Assembly (NCBI RefSeq): GCF_024138715.1
Contig: NZ_CP092074.1
Coordinates: forward strand, 1,364,001 to 1,428,000
DNA: 64,000 bases
Direction: 5' to 3'
DNA from: Emticicia sp. 21SJ11W-3
Lineage (GTDB): Bacteria; Bacteroidota; Bacteroidia; Cytophagales; Spirosomataceae
The notes beneath the pieces are model-generated. The model did no database searches, was not told the origin of the DNA, and was given only the letters and a program-made list of their open reading frames with translations. The position numbers and the translations under genes are program-made. Of this stretch, positions 25,653 through 35,198 are shown piece by piece. Every line of letters begins with the position of its first letter. Within the stretch, counting starts at the first letter, position 1.

Positions 25653-26015
25653 ATGGAAATACTCTCTAAAATTCTGATTGTTGCGGTTGCTTTAGAGCAC
25701 GTTTATATATTGTATCTTGAAATGTTTGCCTGGACAACCAAAGGGCCTAAGGTTTTTGGCTCGTTACCTAAAGATTTATTTCCTAAAACTGTAACGTTAG
25801 CTGCCAATCAGGGCTTATATAATGGCTTTCTTTCGGCTGGCCTTGTCTGGTCGTTGTTTATTACCGATGCAGTATGGAGTAAAAATGTGGCTTTTTTCTT
25901 TCTTGGCTGTGTAATTGTGGCGGGTGTTTACGGAGCCGTTTCGGCCAGCAAACGTATATTTTTTGTACAGGCACTTCCCGCAATTCTGGCATTTATTATC
26001 ACATGGCTTGCCTGA
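25653..26015 (+). CDS. DUF1304 membrane protein
   Basis: The 120-residue protein has four hydrophobic segments and the family marks 'EHVYILYLEMFAW' and 'ANQGLYNGFLSAGL'. It is an integral inner-membrane protein of unknown function. It starts 11 bases after the LD-carboxypeptidase gene and is likely co-transcribed with it. Confidence 0.88.
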   Translation: MEILSKILIVAVALEHVYILYLEMFAWTTKGPKVFGSLPKDLFPKTVTLAANQGLYNGFLSAGLVWSLFITDAVWSKNVAFFFLGCVIVAGVYGAVSASKRIFFVQALPAILAFIITWLA

Positions 26016-26164
26016 TTACACGGTAATAAATCAGTATTTTTCTTTCTTTCTTGGTCTTATTTTAAAGGCGGCTGGCCTGTTTATAAAATTTTATCGATAG
26101 GCTTCTTAGCTACGCTATTATTTCTATATTTGCATAACAGTATGCTTGCATACTTTATTTGACA

Positions 26165-26653
26165 ATGACTCCATTCAATAAAATACTGGAATCTATTGAG
26201 TATCTGGCTGATGATTTGTCTGCATTGCAAGACCCCGTTTACATCATCGGCAGTTCGGCTCTTGTACTGGCTGGGGTACCTTTAGAGGTAACAGAAGACC
26301 TTGATTTACTGACATCCGCAAGAGATGCCGACTTTCTGAAGAATCGTTGGCAAGCCAGTAAAATAGAAGATTATGCGCCTAAAGACTCAGACAAATTTCG
26401 TTCTCGTTTCGCGAGGTATCAGTTAGGCGGCGTTTGGGTAGAGGTAATGGGCGATTTGGAAATTTGTAATAATAACCAATGGCAAAAGTTGCGGGTAAAT
26501 CAATATTCTGAGCTAAGCATAGGCCAATTAAAAGTTAGAATACCAACGCTTCAGGAGCAGGAAAGGGTTTTCCGGCTGTTTGGGCGTTCAAAAGATATAG
26601 TAAAAGCAGATTTAATTTTAAAGCACATAATTCAACCTGACAATGGAAATTAA
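26165..26653 (+). CDS. Minimal nucleotidyltransferase-like protein
   Basis: I chose ATG 26165 (MTPFNKIL) over the in-frame TTG at 26159. The 162-residue protein contains a G-S-S-A helix start followed by 'EDLDLLTS', matching the Gly-Ser ... Asp-x-Asp pattern of the polymerase-beta nucleotidyltransferase fold, as in DUF6036 or antitoxin-type proteins. A -7-like box TATATTTG lies at 26125-26132, so the gene may have its own promoter. No HEPN toxin is adjacent. It overlaps the start of the beta-oxidation gene by 11 bases, which suggests translational coupling. The function is unknown. Confidence 0.65.
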   Translation: MTPFNKILESIEYLADDLSALQDPVYIIGSSALVLAGVPLEVTEDLDLLTSARDADFLKNRWQASKIEDYAPKDSDKFRSRFARYQLGGVWVEVMGDLEICNNNQWQKLRVNQYSELSIGQLKVRIPTLQEQERVFRLFGRSKDIVKADLILKHIIQPDNGN

Positions 26654-28787
26654 TTATAGAATTGAAAACAATGTGGCGATTCTCAGCTGGAACATGACCA
26701 CGTCGCCCATGAATGTACTGAATGATGTTTCTATTCCTGAATTTGAATCACATCTTAAAAACGCTTACGCCGACTCCGAGGTAAAGGGTATAATTATTAC
26801 CTCAGAAAAAAATGAATTTATAGCAGGCGCAGATGTGAAAATGCTTTTAAAAAATAACGATAAAGACCCTTCAGAAACCTATAAATTTTCGCTCGACTTT
26901 AATAAGATTTTCAGAACACTTGAAACCTGCGGCAAGCCGGTTGTTGCGGCCATTAACGGCACAGCGCTGGGCGGAGGCTTCGAGGTGTGTCTGTCTTGTC
27001 ATTACAGAATAGCTTTAGACAACCCCAAAGCACAGATTGGCTTGCCGGAAGTGCAGCTGGGTTTATTGCCCGGCGGTGGCGGAACACAACGTTTACCACG
27101 CCTGATTGGCATGGAACCCGCCTTGCTGTTGATGGTTGAAGGCAAGCGCATAAGCCCCAAAGAAGCCTTTGGCTATGGTATGGTAAATGATTTGGCCGCC
27201 ACCAGAGAAGAGCTTATGGAAAAAGCCATGAAGTGGATATTAGCGAACCCGAAAGCCATACAACCCTGGGACGAATTTGATAAAAAGACGGGTGCTATTA
27301 AAGCGCGCGAAAACTATAAAGTACCGGGTGGTAATGTGCAGTCGCCAACGGGAATGCGTACCTTTGCCGGTGGCACAGCCATGATTATGGATAAAACCAA
27401 AGGGAATTATCCGGCACCGATTGAGATACTTTCTTGTGTTTATGAAGGCCTGCAGGTAAATATTGACAGAGCCATTGCCATAGAAGTACGGCATTTCGTA
27501 AAAGTTGCCACCTCAAGAGAAGCAAAAAACCTGATTGGCGTAATGTTTCTGGGCAAAAACGAAGCCGATAAAGGCGCAAGCCGCCCGAAGGATGTTCCTA
27601 AAACTGAGGTAAAGAAACTTGGTATATTAGGAGCCGGCTTTATGGGTTCGGGCATAGCTTATGTATCGGCAATGGCCGGTATTGAGGTAGTTTTAAAAGA
27701 TGTAAGTATAGAAGGTGCCGAAAAAGGAAAGGATTATTCACGGTCTTTAGTACAAAAAGGGATAGAAAAAGGTAAAACCACTAAAGAAAAAGGAGACCTG
27801 TTATTAAGCCTGATTCAGCCAACCGACAAAGCAGCAGATTTAAAAGGCTGCGATTTGATAATTGAGGCTGTTTTTGAGAACCGCGAGTTGAAAGCCACCG
27901 TAACACAAGAAGCAGAACCCATGCTGGCAGAAGGTGGCGTGTTTGGCTCTAACACCTCAACTATACCTATCTCAGGCTTAGCAAAGGCATCTGCCAAACC
28001 GGAAAACTTCATTGGTATACACTTTTTTTCTCCGGTTGATAAAATGATGCTTGTAGAGTTGATTCGTGGTAAGCAAACCTCAGATTATGCAGTGGCATTA
28101 GCCGTCGACTACGTAAAGAAAATCAGAAAGACACCTATCGTGGTAAATGATTCAAGAGGATTTTACACCTCTCGTTGTTTCAGTACCTATACCAGCGAGG
28201 GTATTTATCTGCTAAAAGATGGTGTAGACCCGGTTCTGATTGAAAACGCAGGCAAATATGCCGGAATGCCGGTAGGGGCTTTGGCTGTATCTGATGAAGT
28301 AGCCCTTGATCTGGCTCTTAAAATTACCAGGCAAAGTATTGCGGATGGCGCTTTAACTGAAAGCGATGACACGTATCAGGCTATCAGATTGATGGTGGAA
28401 GATTTGGGCCGGTTGGGCAAAAAGAATAAAAAAGGATTTTATGAGTATCCCGCCGATGGTAAAAAATATCTTTGGGATGGTTTGGCTGAATATTTCCCTG
28501 TATCAGATTCGCAGCCTGAAATGGATGAAGTGAAAAAGCGCTTGCTTTACCGTCAGGTGGTAGAGTCAATCCGTTGTTTTGATGAAGGCGTGCTGACAAC
28601 AAAACTGGATGGCAATATTGGTTCTATTCTGGCCTGGGGATTCCCGCCTTACGCAGGTGGAACGCTCAATTTTCCTGAATTTGTAGGCAAAGAGACTTTT
28701 TTAAACGAATGTAACCGGTTAGCCAACACTTACGGAGAGCGATTCAGGCTTACACAAAAACAAGAAGAATTAGTTAGGAACTTATAA
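26643..28787 (+). CDS. fadJ: Fused enoyl-CoA hydratase / 3-hydroxyacyl-CoA dehydrogenase (FadJ/FadB-like)
   Basis: The 714-residue bifunctional enzyme catalyses two steps of fatty-acid beta-oxidation. Residues 1-290 are a crotonase domain with 'IAGADVK', 'GTALGGGFEV' and 'PEVQLGLLPGGGGTQRL', so both catalytic Glu residues are present. A NAD-binding domain begins near 329 ('GAGFMGSGIAY'), with 'SNTSTIPISGL' and the catalytic His in 'IGIHFFSPVDKM'. The C-terminal dehydrogenase helices end near 714. A thiolase gene is not adjacent. The start overlaps the nucleotidyltransferase-like gene by 11 bases. The choice between the symbols fadJ and fadB cannot be made from sequence alone. Confidence 0.9.
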   Translation: MEINYRIENNVAILSWNMTTSPMNVLNDVSIPEFESHLKNAYADSEVKGIIITSEKNEFIAGADVKMLLKNNDKDPSETYKFSLDFNKIFRTLETCGKPVVAAINGTALGGGFEVCLSCHYRIALDNPKAQIGLPEVQLGLLPGGGGTQRLPRLIGMEPALLLMVEGKRISPKEAFGYGMVNDLAATREELMEKAMKWILANPKAIQPWDEFDKKTGAIKARENYKVPGGNVQSPTGMRTFAGGTAMIMDKTKGNYPAPIEILSCVYEGLQVNIDRAIAIEVRHFVKVATSREAKNLIGVMFLGKNEADKGASRPKDVPKTEVKKLGILGAGFMGSGIAYVSAMAGIEVVLKDVSIEGAEKGKDYSRSLVQKGIEKGKTTKEKGDLLLSLIQPTDKAADLKGCDLIIEAVFENRELKATVTQEAEPMLAEGGVFGSNTSTIPISGLAKASAKPENFIGIHFFSPVDKMMLVELIRGKQTSDYAVALAVDYVKKIRKTPIVVNDSRGFYTSRCFSTYTSEGIYLLKDGVDPVLIENAGKYAGMPVGALAVSDEVALDLALKITRQSIADGALTESDDTYQAIRLMVEDLGRLGKKNKKGFYEYPADGKKYLWDGLAEYFPVSDSQPEMDEVKKRLLYRQVVESIRCFDEGVLTTKLDGNIGSILAWGFPPYAGGTLNFPEFVGKETFLNECNRLANTYGERFRLTQKQEELVRNL

Positions 28788-28824
28788 TTACGGCGTTGTA
28801 ATCAGCTGAATAAAAGAACGATAA

Positions 28825-30540
28825 ATGTACGAAAAGAGGTGGGCATATAAATCTGTCCCTGATCAACAGGTGGTTAAAACGTTAGCCGGGCAATTGAATA
28901 TTGATAATACCCTGGCTAATATGATGGTGCAGAGAGGTATCAGTAATTTTGAACAGGCAAAAGATTTTTTCCGTCCGCAACTGTCGCATCTGCATGACCC
29001 ATTCCTGATGGCTGATATGGACAAGGCAGTTGCACGGCTGGAAGCAGCCATTAATACGAAAGAGAAGATACTCGTTTACGGTGATTATGATGTGGATGGC
29101 ACCACGGCCGTTGCGCTGGTTTATGGTTTTTTAAGTACTTTTTACCTAAACATTGAATACTATAACCCCGACCGTTATCTGGAAGGATACGGGGTTTCAT
29201 TGCAGGGTATTGAGTTTGCCGCACAACAGGGCGCTTCTTTAATTATTTGCCTCGACTGCGGCATAAAAGCGCAAGACAAAGTAAAAATTGCTAAGGAACA
29301 GTATAAAATAGATTTTATTGTATGCGACCACCACGAGCCGGATGAAAACCTGCCTGATGCAGTGGCTGTGCTTGACCCCAAACGCAAAGATTGCGCGTAT
29401 CCTTACAAAGAATTAACCGGCAATGGAGTGGGCTTTAAGCTTTTGCAGGCTTATTGTGTCCGAAACAATATTCCATTAACCAAACTGTATCAATATATTG
29501 ATTTATGCGTAGTTAGTATAGCGTCTGATATAGTACCAATTACCGGCGAAAACAGGGTTCTTGCCTATTATGGTTTAAAGAAACTGAACGAAAATCCGCA
29601 AATTGGACTAAAAGCGTTGAAGAGTGTGGCAGGTTTCAATAGTAACATGAGCATTGAAAATGTTGTGTTTGTATTGGGGCCCCGCATAAATGCAGCAGGC
29701 AGAATAAAGCATGCCCGTGATGCCGTAAGACTGTTGTTGTCTGATAATTTTGATGAAGCGCTTGCTTTTGCCGAAGAAATACAAAAATATAATACCGAAC
29801 GCCGGGGCCATGATACCCGCATGACCGAAGAAGCGCTGGCTATGATTGAGCAGGATGCCTGGCTGAGTAGTATTGCCAAGAGTACGGTTCTGTACAGAGA
29901 AGACTGGCACAAAGGCGTAATTGGAATTGTTGCCAGCCGCTGTATTGAAAAGTACTACCGGCCAACCATTATTTTTACTAAAACCAAAGAGGCAATGGCT
30001 GCCGGTTCGGCACGTTCGGTTGCCGGATTCGATCTGTATTCAGCTTTAGAAGAGTGTTCGCATCTGTTAGAGCAATTCGGTGGGCATAAGCACGCTGCGG
30101 GTATGACCCTGAGCATCCAAAATATTCAGCCGTTTCAACAGGAGTTTGACAAAGTAGTAAACAGGTATATAACAGAAGAGCAGCAAACCCCGGTAATAAA
30201 TGTAGATTTAAAAATCCGGCTGGCAGACATCACCTCTAAGTTTCATCGGATAATAAACCAGATGGCGCCTTTCGGGCCGGAAAACATGCAGCCTGTTTTT
30301 GTTACAGAAAACCTTACGCTGAAGTACACGCCCCGTATCATGAAAGAAAAGCACCTGAAACTGGAGCTTCTGGAAGAAGATACCGGTGCTGTCTTTACGG
30401 CTGTTGGTTTTGGTATGGTAGAAGAACACTTCAGGAGGCTGACACAACAGAAGTATTTCAGAATTGCCTACCAGATTGAAGAGAACACTTTCAATAATAA
30501 AACTACTTTGCAGTTAATGCTGAAAGACATTAAGTATTAG
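28825..30540 (+). CDS. recJ: Single-stranded-DNA-specific exonuclease RecJ
   Basis: The 571-residue DHH-family nuclease degrades single-stranded DNA 5' to 3' in recombination and mismatch repair. Visible motifs are 'YGDYDVDGTTA' near residue 86, 'IICLDCGIK', the DHH motif in 'VCDHHEP' near 168, 'GPRINAAGRI' and the DHHA1 motif 'GGHKHAAGMTL'. A C-terminal RecJ OB domain follows. It is full length with intact motifs and ends at a terminator-like hairpin. Confidence 0.95.
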   Translation: MYEKRWAYKSVPDQQVVKTLAGQLNIDNTLANMMVQRGISNFEQAKDFFRPQLSHLHDPFLMADMDKAVARLEAAINTKEKILVYGDYDVDGTTAVALVYGFLSTFYLNIEYYNPDRYLEGYGVSLQGIEFAAQQGASLIICLDCGIKAQDKVKIAKEQYKIDFIVCDHHEPDENLPDAVAVLDPKRKDCAYPYKELTGNGVGFKLLQAYCVRNNIPLTKLYQYIDLCVVSIASDIVPITGENRVLAYYGLKKLNENPQIGLKALKSVAGFNSNMSIENVVFVLGPRINAAGRIKHARDAVRLLLSDNFDEALAFAEEIQKYNTERRGHDTRMTEEALAMIEQDAWLSSIAKSTVLYREDWHKGVIGIVASRCIEKYYRPTIIFTKTKEAMAAGSARSVAGFDLYSALEECSHLLEQFGGHKHAAGMTLSIQNIQPFQQEFDKVVNRYITEEQQTPVINVDLKIRLADITSKFHRIINQMAPFGPENMQPVFVTENLTLKYTPRIMKEKHLKLELLEEDTGAVFTAVGFGMVEEHFRRLTQQKYFRIAYQIEENTFNNKTTLQLMLKDIKY

Positions 30541-30550
30541 AAAATCATAA

Positions 30551-30578
30551 GAGGGACAGGCCTGTGCCGTCCCCTTTT
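30551..30578. terminator. Terminator between convergent recJ and DinB genes
   Basis: GGGAC (30553-30557) pairs with GTCCC (30569-30573). Inside, GGC pairs with GCC around CTGT, leaving one bulged A, and CTTTTAC follows. It lies in the 39-base gap between the two stop codons. Confidence 0.6.
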
Positions 30579-30579
30579 A

Positions 30580-31155
30580 CTATGCTATCTTCTCATAACT
30601 CTTTAGTGTATCTAATACTCTGCCTGCCTGTTGAATATGGCGTTCATTGTGTGCAATGATAAACTGAAACACATCGCCCAGTTTTAATTTTATAAATTTA
30701 CCAATTGAAATAGGTATTCGAATCGCATTCAAATCTACCTTTCCGGCTTCTTTCAAATACCGGAGCAATGTTTCCTGTTGATTAATGAACTCGGCCATTA
30801 CTTCGTGCGCATTCAGGTCAGGAGCGGGTATATGCCCTTTAAATGCTTTGTATTTTTTGGTGTTTGATGGTAACATCATCCGGGTAAAGTAGCGGCCCAG
30901 CCAACTGCTCTTAAAAGTATCATTGAACGGTTTTTCCTGATTTTCTCTAATGCCTTTTTCAATTTGTGGCAGGTAGTATAAGCCGTAGCTGTTCAGGTGT
31001 TCAAAACATTGGGCAATGCTCCACCCAGAATTATAAGGCGGCTTCAATAAGATATCTTCATTCAGGTTCTGAAAAGTGCTGATGGCTGCATGCAAGTGGT
31101 TTTCTACCTCGTTCTCCAATTTTTCCAGCAATTGTATTTTATCAACTTTCTCCAT
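30580..31155 (-). CDS. DinB family protein
   Basis: The 191-residue four-helix protein shows the DinB metal-site pattern, with His in 'QCFEHLNSYG' and two His in 'AHNERHIQQAGR'. In Firmicutes such proteins include bacillithiol transferases; in Bacteroidota their substrates are mostly unknown. It lies downstream of, and on the same strand as, a Crp-like regulator gene (72-base gap), so the two may be co-transcribed. Confidence 0.82.
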   Translation of the reverse strand: MEKVDKIQLLEKLENEVENHLHAAISTFQNLNEDILLKPPYNSGWSIAQCFEHLNSYGLYYLPQIEKGIRENQEKPFNDTFKSSWLGRYFTRMMLPSNTKKYKAFKGHIPAPDLNAHEVMAEFINQQETLLRYLKEAGKVDLNAIRIPISIGKFIKLKLGDVFQFIIAHNERHIQQAGRVLDTLKSYEKIA

Positions 31156-31227
31156 GTAAGCTATTTTGTTTTCTACTGCAAAATTCAGCAGGCCAGACTT
31201 CTTAATTCTTGGTATTTACCAATATTT

Positions 31228-31812
31228 CTAAATTTTTATCCGGTTAATAAACTTGCTGAAGTTGGTGGCATCCATACCCAGATAATTGGCCAGATACTTA
31301 TGTGGCACCAGTTGCAGAATATGCGGGCTGCGTTTCAGCAACTCCATAAAGCGTTCTTCGGCTGAATAACATTGCAATTCAACCAGTCTGGTCAGTAAAC
31401 CAGACAACGCGTGTGTAGTTCCCTGTCTGATAAGTGTTTCAATGGCGGGTCGGCTTTGCATCAGTATCTTTAGCTCGCTTACGGGGGCCCGAAGAAAAAC
31501 TGAGGGTGTCAGGGTTTCATAAAAATATTTTGAGGGCGTTTGCAATAGCAATGAATCAAGCACACCACCAAACGACGGACTATAAGTGAAAACCAGTGTT
31601 GCTTCCCTGTTTTGCTCGTCAAAATAATACACTCTCTGCACGCCATCTATAACAAAGTACAGATGCCTTTCTTTTTCGCCCATAGCAGTTAACAGCTCTT
31701 TTCTTTTAGCTGCGAAGGGCTTCCAGTGTGTCGAAAACTCCTTCCAGTCAGCATCAGATAAAGGATGGATGCCTGATACCAATTGCTTCAGTTGAAGTAA
31801 AGCTGTTTGCAT
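31228..31812 (-). CDS. Crp/Fnr-like transcription regulator
   Basis: The 194-residue protein has an N-terminal cyclic-nucleotide-binding-type beta-barrel ('HLYFVIDGVQRVYYFD'). It ends in a short winged helix-turn-helix ('LVPHKYLANYLGMDATNFSKF') and shows the relaxed residues of Bacteroidota members that probably do not bind cAMP. A -7-like TATATTTG lies upstream on the minus strand (31839-31846). It probably regulates itself and the DinB gene behind it. A second, distinct Crp-like regulator lies at 60264. Confidence 0.85.
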   Translation of the reverse strand: MQTALLQLKQLVSGIHPLSDADWKEFSTHWKPFAAKRKELLTAMGEKERHLYFVIDGVQRVYYFDEQNREATLVFTYSPSFGGVLDSLLLQTPSKYFYETLTPSVFLRAPVSELKILMQSRPAIETLIRQGTTHALSGLLTRLVELQCYSAEERFMELLKRSPHILQLVPHKYLANYLGMDATNFSKFINRIKI

Positions 31813-31933
31813 GAAAAAAAGGGGTTTGGATGTTACGCCAAATATAAGGCCCTGACAATGATTTAATAAATATTAACAAGATTTATGAAGAAAAGACGTT
31901 AGTTTTGCAAAAGAAACGGCTGAATAGCAAGAG

Positions 31934-32671
31934 ATGATTCTACGTACTGAAAACCTTATTAAAAAATACGGGCAACGCTTAGTTAACAATAACGTAAGTT
32001 ATCAGGTAGCACAAGGTGAAATTGTGGGGCTGCTTGGTCCTAACGGTGCCGGAAAAACCACGTCGTTTTATATGGCCACTGGTCTGGTAAAACCCAATAG
32101 TGGTAAGGTTTGGCTTGATGACCTCGATATTACTGCCCTGCCTATGTACAAGCGTGCCAAACTGGGTGTAGGGTATCTGGCACAAGAACCCTCGGTGTTC
32201 AGGCAATTAACGGTTGAAGAGAATATCCTGGGGGTGCTGGAACTGGCAAAACCCGGCATGACAAAAGCAGAGCGAAAAGAGAAAACCGAAACCTTGCTGG
32301 AGGAGTTCAGCCTTACGCATGTCAGAAAAAATAAAGGAATTGTTTGTTCGGGCGGCGAACGCCGACGTACAGAAATTGCCCGCGCATTAGCTGTTGACCC
32401 CAAGTTTATATTGTTAGACGAACCCTTTGCAGGTGTAGACCCCATTGCCGTAGAAGAGATTCAGGGTATTGTTGCCAAGCTCAAACACCGTAATATCGGC
32501 ATTCTGATAACCGACCATAACGTAAACGAAACCCTTTCAATTACCGACAGAGCCTATCTGTTGTTTGAAGGTAAAATTCTACGGCAGGGTACAGCCGAAG
32601 AACTGGCAGGTGATGAACTGGTACGAAAGGTATATCTGGGCCAGCACTTCGAGCTGAAACGCAAAATTTAA
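31934..32671 (+). CDS. lptB: LPS export ABC ATPase LptB
   Basis: The 245-residue ATPase has Walker A 'GPNGAGKTT', Q-loop 'YLAQEPSVF', the LptB-type signature '[15 protein letters not shown]', Walker B '[13 protein letters not shown]' and the switch His in '[10 protein letters not shown]'. It powers LptFG-driven transport of lipopolysaccharide to the outer membrane. It is a single gene with no lptC or lptA beside it, as is common in Bacteroidota. A -7-like TAGTTTTG lies at 31900-31907. Confidence 0.95.
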   Translation: MILRTENLIKKYGQRLVNNNVSYQVAQGEIVGLLGPNGAGKTTSFYMATGLVKPNSGKVWLDDLDITALPMYKRAKLGVGYLAQEPSVFRQLTVEENILGVLELAKPGMTKAERKEKTETLLEEFSLTHVRKNKGIVCSGGERRRTEIARALAVDPKFILLDEPFAGVDPIAVEEIQGIVAKLKHRNIGILITDHNVNETLSITDRAYLLFEGKILRQGTAEELAGDELVRKVYLGQHFELKRKI

Positions 32672-32814
32672 ACGGTTTTCTGAGAAGATATTCTTTTTTC
32701 AGGCATTGAATACCTAATATTTTATTTAAAATAAATTCATTTACCGGTACTTGTATAGGAACCGGAAATTTGCTAATTTGTATCTTCATACAATCACTTA
32801 AACAATTTTTAACT

Positions 32815-33534
32815 ATGGCTAATCCGGTATTTTCGGAAAAAACATTTACAAAGATTGACCTTACTTATAACAGCGGCGAGGTCATGACAGTACAAAGTAC
32901 ACTCACCAAGGTAGGTATTTTGTTATTTATTCTTTTGGCTTCTTCGGCCGTTTCCTGGGTGGGTTTACTAGAAGGTTGGAGCATTGCCCCGATGTTGATA
33001 CCCGCCGGATGCATAGGCGGCCTTCTGTGTGCCGTTGTGCTGGCATTTAAAAAAGAATGGGCGCCGCAGCTGGCACCTACTTATGCTTTGTTAGAAGGTT
33101 TAGCTATCGGTGCAATTTCTGCCATTTTTCATCAATTTGCTTTTATTGCGGCAGGTCTTACTTTCGGAGTTGTATTTGTTATGTGGGTATTATATAAAAC
33201 CGGTATCATTAAAGCTACCAGAGGTTTTATGGTTGGCGTTGCCGCGGCTACCGGCGCTGTTTTTCTGTTGTATATGCTTACCTGGATTTTAGGTATGTTC
33301 AGCATCAGTATTCCTTATATTCATCAAGGCGGTACCATCGGTATCATCTTCTCAGGCGTGGTTGTAACCATTGCTGCCATGAATCTGATTATCGATTTCC
33401 ACCTGATTGAAGAAGGAGCACGTATGCAATTGCCAAAATATATGGAGTGGTATTCAGCCTTCGGACTGATGGTAACAATAATATGGCTTTATTTAGAGAT
33501 TCTGAAATTATTAGCCAAGTTGGCGCGTAGATAA
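32815..33534 (+). CDS. Bax inhibitor-1/YccA family membrane protein
   Basis: I chose ATG 32815 ('MANPVFSEKTF'), the usual Bacteroidota start for this family; the earlier in-frame start at 32770 adds an unrelated hydrophobic piece. The 239-residue protein has seven membrane segments and the BI-1 'EGLAIGAISAIF' and 'IDFHLIEEGA' segments near the C-terminus. It is an inner-membrane protein of the TMBIM/YccA group (ion leak and protease inhibition in homologues). It is followed by a strong terminator. Confidence 0.9.
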   Translation: MANPVFSEKTFTKIDLTYNSGEVMTVQSTLTKVGILLFILLASSAVSWVGLLEGWSIAPMLIPAGCIGGLLCAVVLAFKKEWAPQLAPTYALLEGLAIGAISAIFHQFAFIAAGLTFGVVFVMWVLYKTGIIKATRGFMVGVAAATGAVFLLYMLTWILGMFSISIPYIHQGGTIGIIFSGVVVTIAAMNLIIDFHLIEEGARMQLPKYMEWYSAFGLMVTIIWLYLEILKLLAKLARR

Positions 33535-33554
33535 TATCCATTAATCAATATTTT

Positions 33555-33590
33555 ATGAAAGCCTGCCTTAACCGCAGGCTTTCATTTTTT
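33555..33590 (+). terminator. Strong intrinsic terminator after the BI-1 gene
   Basis: ATGAAAGCCTGC (33555-33566) pairs perfectly with GCAGGCTTTCAT (33574-33585) across CTTAACC, followed by TTTTT. It also faces the stop of the convergent DUF4173 gene. Confidence 0.88.
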
Positions 33591-33598
33591 GTGCCGTT

Positions 33599-35146
33599 TT
33601 AATAAGCACTTTCAGGGGTATTAGACCCAGGTTGTTTATTAGGTATTTCAATTTTTTTGTCTTTAAAATAGTTAACCGCTTTGCTGTTTGATAAATCCCA
33701 GGATACCCAGTTGTATCCCTTTTGTTTTTTGAGATAATAACTGATTCGTATATTAAGCCTGTCGGTATCATATAGCTTATTAAAATGATTATGTATCCTG
33801 CTGCTTTCTTCTATCTTCGATCTGTTTTCATACAACAAAGGAAGTGTTCGGTCTGAGAGCGTATTCAAATAATAGTAATCAATGTCTGCTGCTTTTTGGG
33901 TAGATAGATTATACTGCACAATCATGCTGTCCCAATCAAAAAGTGTAAAACTTACCAGTGATAAATGTAAACCCCAACACGCCTGTTTGAAAGAATGCAG
34001 GATTGTGAATTTATGCTTGATTTTGAGCCAAAGTAAAATTAAACCTATAGTAGTAATTAGCAGTAAGAAAATTACGACTATGCGACCGTGAGCGAGCCCA
34101 TAATTGGTAATATACTCATAATTGCGTAGTAAAACCGAGATAATCAGGAAACCGTTCTGAATAATCCATACGTAGGCAGCCACAACAAGCCACCGGTTGC
34201 CGGGCAGGAAATTGAGCTCATTACGGAAGTAATAGATTAGAATAAATATTGAAAGTACAATGCTTAGAATAAGCAGGTAGGTTCCCTCATGTACGAGTTT
34301 AGACAACTCATGCGCTGATTTTAAGTCTGCTCCCAGATTAAACCACAAGAATTTTATGTCAATAATGTTAATGATAAGCAGTAAAATATTAACCGATACA
34401 ATTAGTAATAGTGCAGTGCTGTATTCATTAATTGCCGACTTTTCATTGGGTTTTTCCGGGGTAGGAATTGTTCCAGGTCTTTGTTTGATTGGGTATAAAT
34501 TCTTTACCCGTCCCCAGTTAAACAATACACTGAAAATAAAGCCGGCACCGAATAGCAGAAAGACGAAATGACCTATCGAAAAATCAGTAAAAAACCTTTC
34601 CATGGCCTCAAAAAGCCAGGCAAAGGGCGTTGTAACTATGTCACTGAAAATTGGATTGGCTGATTTAAAAATAAGCAAGAAAACCGCAAAAGCAATAATT
34701 GGAATCAGCAACAATTGTGCAATGTTGACCGATTTGCCCAGAAGCTGATTTTTATTGTTTAGCTTGTTTTTGGTTTCTGCAAGCAGGAGCAGGGGTTCAA
34801 AGGTAGTCATAATCAGGTTTAGTCCATACTGCCATAAGGCGCCACCAACACTTGTAAGTTCACGCCGGTGTATAAAACCTGTCAGAACCAAGAAACATAA
34901 CAAATGCGCCAATATACTGAGAACTGAATTATAAACAATTACCATAGCACCTGTCAGCAATACCGTACCCAAAGCAACACGCAAGGGTATGGTGTCAAAT
35001 TTTATTTTGTTATACAGGGCCAGCAAGGCAATGAGTGAGGTATTGAAAAGCAAGAGATTGATGCCGAATTTCTCAAGCCAGAAAAAATAATTAAAAACGA
35101 TGGTAAGTATTACTACTGATAGTAAACGAAAACTTAGCTGATTCAT
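33599..35146 (-). CDS. DUF4153/DUF4173 membrane protein
   Basis: I chose the internal ATG at 35146 ('MNQLSFRLLS'), which puts the first membrane helix directly at the N-terminus. The 515-residue product has about 11 hydrophobic segments in residues 1-400. A soluble tail follows with 'DIDYYYLNTLSDRTLPLLYE', which is characteristic of the DUF4153/DUF4173 families. The function is unknown. It is the last gene of a minus-strand cluster and has its own operator-like palindrome at 35167-35181, just upstream. Confidence 0.82.
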   Translation of the reverse strand: MNQLSFRLLSVVILTIVFNYFFWLEKFGINLLLFNTSLIALLALYNKIKFDTIPLRVALGTVLLTGAMVIVYNSVLSILAHLLCFLVLTGFIHRRELTSVGGALWQYGLNLIMTTFEPLLLLAETKNKLNNKNQLLGKSVNIAQLLLIPIIAFAVFLLIFKSANPIFSDIVTTPFAWLFEAMERFFTDFSIGHFVFLLFGAGFIFSVLFNWGRVKNLYPIKQRPGTIPTPEKPNEKSAINEYSTALLLIVSVNILLLIINIIDIKFLWFNLGADLKSAHELSKLVHEGTYLLILSIVLSIFILIYYFRNELNFLPGNRWLVVAAYVWIIQNGFLIISVLLRNYEYITNYGLAHGRIVVIFLLLITTIGLILLWLKIKHKFTILHSFKQACWGLHLSLVSFTLFDWDSMIVQYNLSTQKAADIDYYYLNTLSDRTLPLLYENRSKIEESSRIHNHFNKLYDTDRLNIRISYYLKKQKGYNWVSWDLSNSKAVNYFKDKKIEIPNKQPGSNTPESAY

Positions 35147-35166
35147 AAATATATAGTTAAAAAGTT

Positions 35167-35181
35167 CTTTGTTTTGCAAAG
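35167..35181 (-). promoter_or_regulatory. Operator-like palindrome upstream of the DUF4173 gene
   Basis: CTTTG-N5-CAAAG lies 21 bases before the DUF4173 start. On the minus strand it reads TTTACTTTGCAAAACAAAG. The same block, with few differences, occurs at 37189-37205 upstream of the DUF1361 gene. Both flank the HTH_34 regulator gene, so they are candidate binding sites for it. Confidence 0.55.
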
Positions 35182-35198
35182 TAAAATGGCAAAAAAAA

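Noticed and set aside
26165-26653. Toxin-antitoxin reading of the nucleotidyltransferase-like gene
   Set aside because: No HEPN or other toxin gene is adjacent; the overlapping gene is a metabolic enzyme.
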